A stretch of 64,000 nucleotides of DNA, taken from Cenococcum geophilum 1.58 (taxonomy: Eukaryota; Ascomycota; Dothideomycetes; Gloniales; Gloniaceae). Below the pieces are notes generated by a model. It had not been told where the DNA came from, did no database searches, and was given only the letters and a program-made list of their open reading frames with translations. A program made the position numbers and the translations under genes. Location of the stretch: the NCBI GenBank assembly GCA_001692895.1, contig KV748185.1, forward strand, positions 1,240,001 through 1,304,000. Direction: 5' to 3'. Positions 35,068 through 45,419 of this stretch are shown in pieces (the stretch's first letter is position 1; each line of letters starts with the position of its first letter).

Positions 35068-36430
35068 AGGAAGGATAACCGCTATTACTATACCTATACG
35101 GACTACGCCACTTTTTTAATTAATACTAGTATATAGTAGAGTTAACTTACCTATCTTAGTTTAAACTAGATATTAAGATATAAAAGAAAGTAGAGGAAAA
35201 GATTACTAATATTACGCTTTAAACTAAGGCTTGTATTAAGCAAATTAAAAAGGACAAACGAGCCAATAAATAGCTAAAGGATAGTAATTAGTAGAGCTCT
35301 AAGAAGCTTAATAGAGTCTTTACTATTAATTAAGTAGCTTATAATATAGCCTCTAACTATAAACTTTACAGCAGTATCCTTCTCAGCTTAGGAACTACCC
35401 TATACGTCTTTAACGACTAAAGTAGATTTATTAGTGAAACTAAGCCTTCTATAGACCGTGTCTATATAGGCTTATATATAGAAGAGATCGTCAGCTTTAG
35501 AACAGCTATAGTTATAATTAATACGCCTAAAGGTAAAGAATAGATACTGCTTACAAGAGTAGCCTATATATTAGGCTTCTACACTAACCTAGTATATATA
35601 CAAAAGTTAAATAATAAGGGAGTTTACTAGAATAATAAAGAGAATACCCTCTACTATAGGAACAATAAGACGTACGCCTATTACGGCTACTACTATAGCT
35701 AGATAACCCTTAAATATAATAAGCCAAAGAGCGCCTTATAAGAGGCCTCCTTTGCGACTTAAAAGAAATTATTAAAGCCTCTAAACTAAAAGGTAGAAGG
35801 CTAAATATAGTACTAGCGATTAGGCTATATAGGAAAGGACGCAATAAAGTATCTATTATAGTTAGTAATAGACACGATTTTATAAGGCCCAACTATTATA
35901 AAATAAAAATCTTATGGTGTTAATAAAGCTTATAAGGTTATATTAAGATAACTACTGGCTTAAATAACAATACCTTCCTATAGGATATACCTTAATTTAA
36001 CACCTAGAATAGTTATATATAATAGTAATTAGTATACCATATACTTTATTAACGACGCGATTTAAATTAATAAGGTAGATATAATTACTAAGAAATCGTC
36101 CCTCACCTAAATAGTTATTAGATATTGTAATATCGTTAAACAACAATACGGCTTTAACGTAGCTATAATCTATATAGATAGAGAAATATCTCTAAGAGGA
36201 GACCTTAAGGAATAAATAACTAAATAAGGAGTCCCTCTTAAAATATTAGCACCCTATACTTAGTTTATAAACGGTTTAATAGAATGTTCTAGAAGGGCGA
36301 TTATAGAGAAGGCTTAGTGTATAAGAATTAAAGCTAAGCTACTAGAAGAGCTCTAGCCTAAAGCCTATAAAGTAGCTATATACCTATTTAATCAAAAGCC
36401 TAGCTAATGACTTAGGTAGTTATAGACTAA

Positions 36431-37039
36431 AACTCACCTTAGCGAAATCTGACTCGGTTAGTTAGTATCGCCGCTCTACTTAAGCGCTAAGCACCCTTGC
36501 CTTACCCGCTACTTAGGCCCTATTTAGGCTACTTAGTCACATTCCTACTCCTTTACCTTAGCAACTAATTATGCCTTAAAAATGCTCTGTCTTTATAAGG
36601 CGAATTATTAACTCTATATAACAATCTTAAGGGGCCGTATTTAGGGTCCCTGGGGTTCCTAAAACTAGGCCCTTTTAAAATAGAGTATTTACCTATTCTA
36701 AGCTGCATCTATATTATAATATTACGTCTATAAAGGTTTTAGTTAAAGAGGATACACCTTATCCCTCTTATTATAAAATCTCTCCCTAACCGTGTCCGTT
36801 TACTCTATTTTACCTATCTACCGCTTAATTTCCATTCTATCCCCTCTTCTTTTACCTACTATTTCTTAGCTTTTCCGCCTGTCCGTTTCTTTAAGCTTAT
36901 CTTTATATTTCTTCCTCCCTTTCTTTTTATACTAACTTCTACTTACCTTATACGTTCTTTATAAAATACTAAAAAAACCCTTACTAACTCTTTACTATAG
37001 TAAGAGTAAAGGGTTCTAAGTAAAGTAGAGAGGGTATAG
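36431..37039. other. Unassigned AT-rich DNA between Copia G and the DUF3435 remnant
   Basis: No coding unit or LTR pair is recognised. Integrase similarity fades near 36,430. A pyrimidine-rich stretch (about 36,780-36,960, many TTTCTTCCTCCCTTT-like runs) precedes the DUF3435 start and could be its former promoter or 5' untranslated region. Confidence 0.4.
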
Positions 37040-37690
37040 ATGGTACTAAAGTTTAAAAGCATCTCTAGCTAAAGATAGAGAGAGTTTACTAGAGAAAGGT
37101 AGAGCTATAAAACTAGTAAGTTATAATTAACGTACTATAGTAGCTGGTATTTATCCCGCTCTAACTTTCTACCTCTTTTCTAAATAAATACGCTAAAGAA
37201 TATCTTAATACTACCCTGTATAATATAGAGTTGCTAAAAGATTTGTTAAGAATATAGTATACGGTATTAATAGCGTTAAGGATAATTTAAAAGCAGCATT
37301 AACCACTATTAGCTAGTACTAGAAAGATTTTACAGCTAGCTAACGCCATAACCACTTTATAATATACTTGGTTATAAATATACATTCTATCTATATTCCT
37401 TCTATTTTCTTTTTATTAAAGGATCTAATCTTATTTAGTTTATTAAAGGCCCACTAGCTAATAAGCTAAAATTGTCTTTAAATATAAGGCCTTAGAGGTT
37501 TGTAACTACGAACTACTTTATTTATTTAAGAAGGCAGTTATAGACAGTAGATTAGGTTACGTATAAACGGCCAGCAATAAAAGTAAATAATTAAGCAGAT
37601 CTTATAGCCATTATTTATTCTTCTATATAAGTTGGCGAATATATTAAGTTTAGCTATTAAGCGGATTCCGACCAGGGTTTGCACTATAAG

Positions 37691-37773
37691 GTAAGAACAC
37701 CTCTCTACCCCCCCCCCCCTTAAGGTATATATATAGCGTAGTAAGCAAATAAACTAACTTAATCCTAATATAG
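37691..37773 (+). other. Putative intron of the DUF3435 remnant, with a 12-C tract
   Basis: GTAAGA at the start, an AACTAACTTAAT branch region and TAG at the end; removal joins GLHYK to DVIFLVF in frame. A run of 12 C lies at 37,698-37,709. Confidence 0.65.
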
Positions 37774-39442
37774 GATGTAATATTCCTAGTATTTTATAAC
37801 AAGCATAGAAATGCGGAGTTTGCTATTTAAGTTATTTAAGATACTAAGAATATGACTACGATACTAGACAAGAGGTAAGTGCTAGGTTGCTAAGCCTATT
37901 AAACTAAGTAGCGGTTTTTAATTCTTAAGTTAGAACGCTATAGCACTCTCTATATAAGGGCTTAGTATTAGTGCCTTTTATTTATAACTTAATGCTCCTA
38001 ATACTTACTATCCCTTAGCATACCAAGAGTTTAAGAGAAGAAGGCCCATGCACGAACACCAGAGTCAAAATAGCGCGTATTTAAATTTAGCTAATCTAAG
38101 TAGCCACTTCTTATTGATAAGTTTAGGACTAATTTCAACGTACTAAGGGATACTTATCGCGGCAAAAGCATTTAGGGACTGCAATACTATTAAAGAGCTG
38201 CTTAATATAGTACTTCTAAAGAAGGAGATGCTTTATTTATAATAGAAAAAAAACATACCTAATACGCCTTTTTAAAGAGTATATCCATAAGAGAGAAAAT
38301 CGAAAGGTAAATATATTTAGCTTCCGCCTTAGAGTGCTAGGCTTCCACATAGGATACCCTTAACCGTCTATAATTTACAACTTTAGAGTGGAGGGCTTAT
38401 ACTAGATTAATATATATATAGTTATTCCCTCTATATTAAAGCTATTTACTAATCGATTTCTAGTAAAGATAAGCTATATTTCACCACTTAAAGAATAGAG
38501 CACGCTAAGTCGAGAGATTTAAATACGTTTAGTAATTACTATATACCCAATAACAGTGGTATAAACGGCTAAGCGAGCTACTTCGGCACCAAGTTATGCG
38601 GTATTATTAATAACCTCTTCCGCAGTTTATCTCTCCTATATAACCTAAAACTATAGCAATCTCTTCTAGCGGAGAAGTAATATAAGTTTAAAAATAGCTC
38701 GAAATATATTAATATGGAGGAGGAGATTACTGCTTTAAAAGGGAAGAAAGACCTAAAATCTATTACCTATTAAAAGGAGTTTTACGTATAAAGATATAAG
38801 CTAACTACTAAAGAACTCCGTAAATAGCAGAAGGCATAGCTATATAGGCCAGATATTAAGGATAAAGATAATAACTTACTATGCTATTACCGGACTATAT
38901 TTAACTAAACTTAATTTTTTATACCTAAATAGGAGCGCCTTACCTTTACTCTTTTTTAGGTTGCTACCTTATAGAGCCCTATAGGACTTAGCGCTCTCTA
39001 TAATATAGTTGCGCTATATTAAAAGGATATTATAGTAGAGTTCTAGCCGGGCTTAGAGCTAGAGAAGTATTATTACTCTATTTTAACGAGCTAATAGAAG
39101 CTAGCTTAATCTCTGCTTAGTAATACTAAAAAGAAGACCACTTATAATTAGAGGTATATATATAACTACTATAAGAAGAGTTATAATGGCTTTTTTAAGC
39201 TATACTTCTAGTATAACTGATGGATTTTCGGGGCGGTATAATAAAGTAACCATTACTAAGCGTATCTAGGTAACCCTTAGACACTTCCTATTTAATATAA
39301 CCCTCTTATTTATAGTAGGGTACTTAATACTACCGGCTACTACTATTTCTGCCTTAGTAATACTAATATTACTCTGCTAGCTATAGTGCGGATACGTTAA
39401 TTTCTAAAATAAGCTATATAAAAAGATGTAAGCTTTGCAGTG

Positions 39443-39613
39443 TGTGGGAATTAAACGAGCGACTTAATTGTAAAGCTATGGAAATCAAGAGGTATATATA
39501 CATGAAATGGTGTAGGTAACAAGATAAAATGGGAACAGTGATCTACAATCAATATATAGGGTGGCGTTAACGCTGTCTTGGATCCTTCCAAGCGGTGATC
39601 TTGTGTCTCAGCA
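39443..39613. repeat. Solo LTR (171 bp) inside the DUF3435 remnant, little mutated
   Basis: The LTR starts TGTGGGAATTAAACGAG and ends GTGTCTCAGCA, flanked by target duplication CAGTG (39,438-39,442 and 39,614-39,618). Removing it with one target copy rejoins GCT TTG CAG TGT CGG and lets the DUF3435 frame continue, which supports the borders. A TATA-like GGTATATATACATG lies at about 39,492. Base composition is balanced, unlike the flanks. Strand is inferred only from the TATA-like motif. Confidence 0.78.
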
Positions 39614-40290
39614 CAGTGTCGGTAGTCGGTTACAAAAGAGTATATCTCTAAGCATATAGAAAAACTAAATAAAAGTAGATTAGTAAATTGCCCTTACCTA
39701 GGCTCGCAATATATTACAATATTTAATTTGGTTAAAAAGCTAAAGTTCTATCTTTAAGATATTTATTGCCTTAACTTTACTAAATAAAATAAAAACTACT
39801 AAAAAGATTAAAAGAAGACGGTAAAGTGAAATTAGAGCTAGTAAAAGGCAAAAGGTAAAGGCCCGGCTATAGTAAGGAATTAAGTATAAATAATAAAGCT
39901 CTGGTTAAAGTAGAATACAGCTTTATTAATAAGACAATAGAGAACATTATCTAATATCCATCTAATAAATCCGCGACATCTTTAAGCCGGTCTATATTAG
40001 ATTTCGGCTATTATATAAATAGTAGCTAGACGAAAAACAAAAACTTTCCTAGCACTAATACCCCGCTATTATCTATATGTAGTAGGATTCTTAAAAAGAT
40101 TAACCCTAGACTTTTTGCTTAAGCGGCAGCCTAAAGCAATATAATGTCTAAGTATAATATAATTAAGGTTATAGACCTTATAAACCTTAATAAGAACATA
40201 CCTCTGCTTTTAATTTAAAGATAAATAGCTTACTATCGCCAAATAAATATATAGAGGGTAGTATTAGAGAATTAATGGCTAAAGTATAGG

Positions 40291-40544
40291 ATGGGGAGTG
40301 CCCGCTCCCGCCCTTTATAATCTACTTAAGATATTAGTCTACCTACCCCTATACGCCTAAAGGATAACTAGTTTATTATCAAGTAGTCAGTCAGAAAGCA
40401 TGTCTACTAAGTTAGTTGCTTAATTGCTAATCTATATACTTTATATATATTCTTAATATTAATTTAGATAAGCTAGTAAGGGGCTAGCTTAAGGTTATAA
40501 AGGGTATATTATATACGCTAAATAAGGTAAATTAAGTCCTATAG
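40291..40544. other. Unassigned AT-rich spacer
   Basis: I see no coding or repeat structure in this 254-bp stretch between the DUF3435 tail and element E4. A GC-rich patch at 40,298-40,315 (GGGGAGTGCCCGCTCCCG) can fold on itself and could be part of the gene's 3' end. Confidence 0.35.
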
Positions 40545-40829
40545 TGTAACGGGGCTAGCCCAGTTATAGTAGGAACGTCTTAGTAAAATACCTAACGGAT
40601 AAATTCTAACGCTTTAATTAAATTCTACCAAAGTCCGTTAAAGACTACGTATATATATACGCATATATTGACTGCTAAGACCCCTAACTATTTAATTATA
40701 AGACTCTTACGTTATTCCTTTCTCTTCTTTATATAACGTCTTATTCTCTATAAAAGCTATACTACTAGATTTAGATAGAATATATTTTATTCCTTTAAAT
40801 CTACTCTAAATCCTCTTTAAACCCTTGCA
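40545..40829 (+). repeat. 5' LTR of E4
   Basis: The LTR is 285 bp, starts TGTAACGGGGCTAGCC and ends CCCTTGCA. It is shorter than the 344-bp LTRs of E1 because the TTCTGCC-rich segment has been lost. Confidence 0.75.
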
Positions 40830-41097
40830 CTACGTTACGTCTAAATAACTACTATTAAAATAGCAAACGAACTTAAACCCCCTACGTTAACTATAATGTA
40901 ATAGTACTTTATAGATGCCCTAGCCTAGTAACAAACTACGTTAAAAGCTTAATACTAGCAATTAATAGAAGTAATTTGCGAAGAACTTTATAATATAAAG
41001 TACTTATAATAAAAACCCTAATACTACCTATAAATAAGATTAATATAACTATATCTAAACCTAGCCTGTTAAATACGAACCTTAAACTAGTAATAAT
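40545..41097 (+). mobile_element. Gypsy element E, copy 4 (E4): 5' LTR and start of Gag, cut by D2
   Basis: The plus-strand E-family LTR (40,545-40,829) is preceded by TATAG as possible target copy. It is followed by Gag matching E2 from about 53,870 (both share a TTTATAGATGCC segment near the start). Interrupted at 41,098 by the LTR of D2. E3 (53,079-53,371), also plus-strand E sequence, may be its detached 3' part. Confidence 0.75.
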
Positions 41098-41307
41098 TGT
41101 AACGGCTTATATAAATGCCTCTAAACCAAAGCTTATGGAATGCTATCTTATAAAGATACTAAGCTAAGGAAAAGGAAAAGGGGTTGCTAAGACCGATGTA
41201 AACAAATATATAGGGTAAGCCGCTAAGGCGCTAGCTTTGGGCGAGCCAATTATAGGTTAACAGAATTTGGCAGAATTTGGCAGGTAATGTGCTATAGCGC
41301 TATTATA
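41098..41307 (-). repeat. 3' LTR of D2
   Basis: The 210-bp LTR has plus-strand left end TGTAACGGCTTATATAAATG and right end TAGCGCTATTATA. It lacks the tandem TACTGTTT units of the D1 LTR but carries CAGAATTTGGCAGAATTTGG (41,260-41,280). The polypurine tract (minus strand AAAGAAGGGGGTGA) lies at 41,308-41,321. Confidence 0.8.
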
Positions 41308-41500
41308 TCACCCCCTTCTTTAAAAGAAAGCCTGCCTTTAGGCTTAGTTAGGAATAGGACAGCCTTAGGCTTATAAAACGTAAGATTACAAAATATAAGA
41401 TAAGGAGGAAAGAAAGAAGATATAAGTGCGTCCGGATTAAGTATAAAAGGCAATTATAGGTTAAGTAGAGGCACTAGGCTAGGAACAGTAGCCGTTAAAA

Positions 41501-41560
41501 ATCTTAGCAAAGATCTAACTAATTAGACAACTTTAACCGGTGGTTAAAGTTCCTAAATAT
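41501..41560. repeat. Palindrome-containing module, D2 copy
   Basis: It includes the 23-bp palindrome AACTTTAACC-GGT-GGTTAAAGTT (41,529-41,551) and upstream TCTAACTAATTAGA, shared with E1 (11,146-11,207) although E and D are otherwise different families. The D1 copy has nothing comparable before its 3' LTR. Confidence 0.7.
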
Positions 41561-41609
41561 CTGAAGTTAATAATACTAGTAAAAAACGGCAGGATATAGC
41601 AGAAAACGG

Positions 41610-44600
41610 CAGATAGCTATATTAGGGCTTTAGGGCGCTTTTGTCCCTATACTCCTCCGGTAACTTATCTTCTTTATTATACTAGTATTTTATTTACTTA
41701 TTTAGGTACTTTAGGGGTCTAGGTATATTAGGGTATTAGTTATAAAACTCTTTAAGCTTTTAGAGGTAGCCTATAAAGTTCTATATAGGTACTAGGTTAA
41801 GTTTAGGTTATAGCCCTTCTATTAGACACGGTATTTTAATATTTCCTATATTATCTTATAGGCTAGTATTTTATTAACTTCCTATTCGTTATTACCGTTT
41901 CCTTAAATTAGTAGGGGAGGCTTATTCTTTTGTCCGGGTAATAGGTTATTTATAGCTTTTAATAACTTATCTAGCGAGAAAATAGGGTATACCCTAATTA
42001 AATCTAGGAGCTTTACCTTATATAAGTTGCCTATCTTTTTAAGGACCTTATATAGTCCTACTATCTAGTAGTCCAGCTTATAGCTAGGTTGTTTGGTTTT
42101 ATAATTCCTTGTTATAACCTAGACTATATTACTAGAGGTAAAGTTAGGCTCTTAACGGTGTTTATTCGCCTACTATTTTATTAATCTTTAGGCTTTTCCT
42201 AGGTTTTTATAGGCTACCGTCTAGGCCTTCTTTAAGCGTTTAGCGTACTATCGGGCCTTACTATAGAATAGCTTTTCTTATATAGTTTAGGGTTCTTTTA
42301 GCCTTTTCTAGTTAAAGCTTATATAGGGTAAATATCCCATTTCTAGCTAAATTAGGGCAAACCTTATAGAGTTATGGGGTAGGGTTGCTTGGGCGTAGTC
42401 TATTAAAGGTAGTAGTTTTAACTAGTTGTTTTAGAAGTAGTTAATAAAGGGCCTAAGCCTCTAGTCTAGGTACTAATTATAATCTCTGTCTAACCGTCTA
42501 TTTAGGGGTAGTAAGCTATAGAATACTTTAGCTTAATACTTAGGATTTAGGTGAACTCCTTCTAAAAGGCTAATATAAACTATAGCCTATAATTAGATAT
42601 AATAGTATTTAGTAGTCCGCAAATTCGGTAAATATAGTAAATATATAGCTAGGCTACTTCTTTAGTATTAATGTTTTTATAATAGGGAATTAAGAATAGG
42701 CGTTTACTAAAGCGGTTAACTATAACTATAACTATATTATATCCGTTATAGTCTATAGGTAGTTTATAAAAGTCTATAGAAATATACTGCTAAGGGCGCT
42801 CTAGTATTAGGAGTGGCTTAAGTAGTCCTATAGTTTTGTTTTATAGGGTTATAGCTCTCTAGTAGTCCTTATAGTTCTATATATATTGATTAATATCCAT
42901 AACTATTCTTAACTAATAGTAGTGGTAGTTAATAATCTTACGGGTCTTATTTTTGCTAGGGTGTGCTATAAAGACTTAGCAATAAGCTTTGCGGATTAGT
43001 TCTATTTATAAACTATTAACGTTAGGGACTATAAGCCGCTCCTAGTATAGAAGCAACCCTTCCTTTATTTTAAAATTGGGGTCTTCTTTTATAGCTTAAT
43101 TGCAGAGGGCCTTTAGGGCGTTAGCTGTGCGGTTTACAGCTAAAAGACGATTAATTAGCCCTATTAGTTTATCTAAGGATTCCTCTATTAGTGCTAGCTT
43201 GTTTTACTAAAAGTTTAGCTCCTTAAGGATTTATAGGTTAAGCTGTTTAGGATAAAGGAGGGTGCGCGTCCGGTATTAGGTCTTTAGCTTATTCTAGGGT
43301 TTTATATCTTGTTCTCTTTAGGTTATAGTATTAGCCTTAGAGTTTACTTACTAGAATAATATATAATTATAAAAGAGAATTATAAGAGTAATTTAGCCTA
43401 CTAGGCCTATTATTTAGTAAGCTGCTTTATAGTTATAAAGTACTTTAAGACTTTATAATCTGTATATATATCTTAATCTAGGAGTTTGTACCTTTAAGCT
43501 CTACACACTATTAAAATAGTAATTAAATAATAGCTAGTATTTCTTTATTGTATACTTTATAGTTATACTTAGCTAGGTTTATTATTTTTAAGAAAAAGGT
43601 AATAGGGTACTATTTGCTGTCCGAGTGTAGCTATAATAGGATTCCCGCTATAACCCTATTAGAAGTATCCATTTCTAATATTAATTTAAGGTCTAGGCTA
43701 TAGTAATAAAGAACTAGGGAAGAGATAAGCTAATCCTTTATCTCTTTAAAGGCTTTTATATAGCTATTATTAAATATAAAAGGCGTGTTCTTTTTAGTTA
43801 CGCATATAGGGGCTTTGCTATAATTCTATAATCGCGGATAAATTGGTAGTAAAAGTTATAAAAACTAAAGAAGGGCTAGATCCCTTTTACTATATAAAGG
43901 GGCTTCTAGTAATAGATTACCTCTACCTTCTTAGGGTTAACCTTAATTCCTTTTATAGTTATAATAAACCTAAGGTATTTTATACGTTTTACCCCAAACT
44001 TATATTTCTTAATATTAACTTATAAGCCTACGTTCTGTAGTCTCTCTAAGACCTTCTTAATATAAACTTAATACTTAAGTTTGTTATCTTAGTATATAAG
44101 AATATTATCTAGGTATACCGTGCAGAATTCATTAAGGTAATTAAAAAGAATATTATTTATATATCTTTGGTACGTAGCTAGTCCGTTTATTAGTCTAAAA
44201 GGAAGAACTTTATATTTATAGGAACTATAATAGGTACGGAATGTTGTTAAATCTTTAGATATAGGGTCTATTCTAATTTAGTAGAAAGCTTAACAGATAT
44301 TAAGTTTAGTAAAGATCTTTGCCCGGCTTAGACGTATAAGGGTTTTATTAATTAAAGGAATAGGATACTAATCCTTTTAAGTAATAGTATTTAGCTTTTA
44401 ATAGTTAGTACAAAAATTAAGGCCTTTATTAGGCTTTTTTACAAATAGAATAGGGGAAGTAAAAGGGGCTTAACTTAGCTTGATAAACCCTTTATCTAGG
44501 TTATTAATTATTAGTAGAGGGGGCTATAGCCTAGCAAGTTATTGGCTTTTAATTAAATTTTATAATTATATATCTAGCAAGGGGGTAACTTATTTAAAGC

Positions 44601-44970
44601 CGCTTTTAAGAATATATTCTTATAGTTTATATAAATAGTAGGGACAAGGTGTTTAACTAGTTTTTTATCTATTTCCTTAGCTAACTCTTCTTCCCTATTA
44701 TTAATAATTTGGTTAATTTTATATAAGCTTATTATAAAGACCTTATTATTCTTCCGGTATATATTAAAGTAGAACGCTATAGCGCTAATTATAGCAATAT
44801 CTATTATAGGGGGTTTATATAATAATAGGGGCGTATATAACCTTAGGGGCTTTTAAGGTACTAGCGTTATTATTACTCCTTTTAGCTCCTATCGCATCTT
44901 TTAGAGGTTATCCCTTATATTCTATTAATACGTTCTTTTCTATACCGGTTAGATCTACGCAATTTAGACG
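41610..44970 (-). pseudogene. D2 Pol remnant (RT, RNase H, integrase)
   Basis: The minus-strand RT carries VYLDNILIY (about 44,125-44,100), where the second Asp of YLDD is Asn. RNase H and integrase follow toward 41,700. The sequence matches D1 Pol at 59,640-62,700. Stops at former Gln/Trp codons break all frames. Confidence 0.8.
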
Positions 44971-44975
44971 TCATC

Positions 44976-45401
44976 TATAACGGAACCTTATAGCAAGAAC
45001 TACGATGGGCTCATTATTAGGCTAGGTGTGTAGGAAATGCAAGTACAAAAGTCAACAACGTAATAATAACTGGTGGAGTGGTTGCCTAATAGATTAACTC
45101 CAATTATATTCTAAGAATTACTATAAGGAAGGAACTATCTAGGTAGGAACTAAGGGTCCTTAAATACATAACCGTACTCCTATAAAATCCTTCTTATATA
45201 TAATATACGTCTTATCTGTATTAAATATAGCGTCTCTTACATTTAACGCAGTTAACACGTTTAACCGTTATATAACTTACTTACTATTCTTCGTTATATA
45301 GTTCTATCGGCTCCATCTTGGACCATACCTATATTAACTAACTAGCTTCTTCCGTCTCTTCTCTAAGTAGTTATAATATTATACTTAAAGCGTCCGTAAT
45401 A
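44976..45401 (-). repeat. 3' LTR of B3
   Basis: The 426-bp LTR starts TATAACGGAACC (TG changed to TA) and is followed inward by the polypurine tract at 45,402-45,418. Confidence 0.9.
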
Positions 45402-45419
45402 CTATCTCCCTCCTCTTTA

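Larger units (their letters stand above)
26530..36430 (+). mobile_element. Copia-type LTR retrotransposon G, truncated, split by B2
   Basis: This is a plus-strand Copia of a different family from C. Left part (to 27,045): Gag, with ELGLPKVDNNYLIKDF and LSNFFKLVEIYRNH, then SNKLPNLKPNSKPK just before the B2 insertion. Right part (from 35,068): Gag tail, protease SLGTTLYVFND (from DSGTTLHVFND-type), the pre-integrase region LYYRNNKTYAYYGYYY, and integrase ending with APYT-FINGLIECSRRAIIEKA and VAIYLFNQKPS near 36,400. No RT and no LTR can be found at either side, so both ends are truncated; the limits given are approximate. Target duplication AGGAA marks the B2 insertion. Confidence 0.78.
37040..40290 (+). 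pseudogene. DUF3435 (FluG-like, tyrosine recombinase fold) gene, RIP-decayed
   Basis: From a possible ATG at 37,040 the reading follows the layout of fungal DUF3435 proteins. Seen: RFVITNYFIYLRRQL and VGEYIKFSY-ADSDQGLHYK (to 37,690), an intron 37,691-37,773 (GTAAGA, CTAAC, TAG), then DVIFLVFYNKHRNAEFAI. A YNFRVEGL segment (38,376-38,399) stands where the H-x2-R box of tyrosine recombinases is expected, with His now Tyr. After a frame change comes RDLNTFSNYYIPNNSGIN (around 38,540), the Tyr-containing box; then FFIPK-ERL, SPIGLSALYNIVALY, a zinc-finger-like YYFCLSNT (39,340) and, past a solo LTR, VNCPYL, LKFYL-DIYCLNFTK (finger CxxC/H now partly Tyr). The acidic tail ends near 40,290. Stops sit at Gln/Trp codons. 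The family includes Starship captain recombinases, but zinc-finger-tailed members are also common as dispersed genes. Confidence 0.72.

Noticed and set aside
39441-39633. Longer LTR ending at CGGTTACA
   Set aside because: No target duplication; the 39,443-39,613 borders give CAGTG on both sides and reconnect the DUF3435 frame.
43843-44025. 60-codon plus-strand frame, with a near-copy on the minus strand at 60,471-60,662
   Set aside because: Both are antisense to the RT of D2 and D1; similarity reflects element homology, not a gene.
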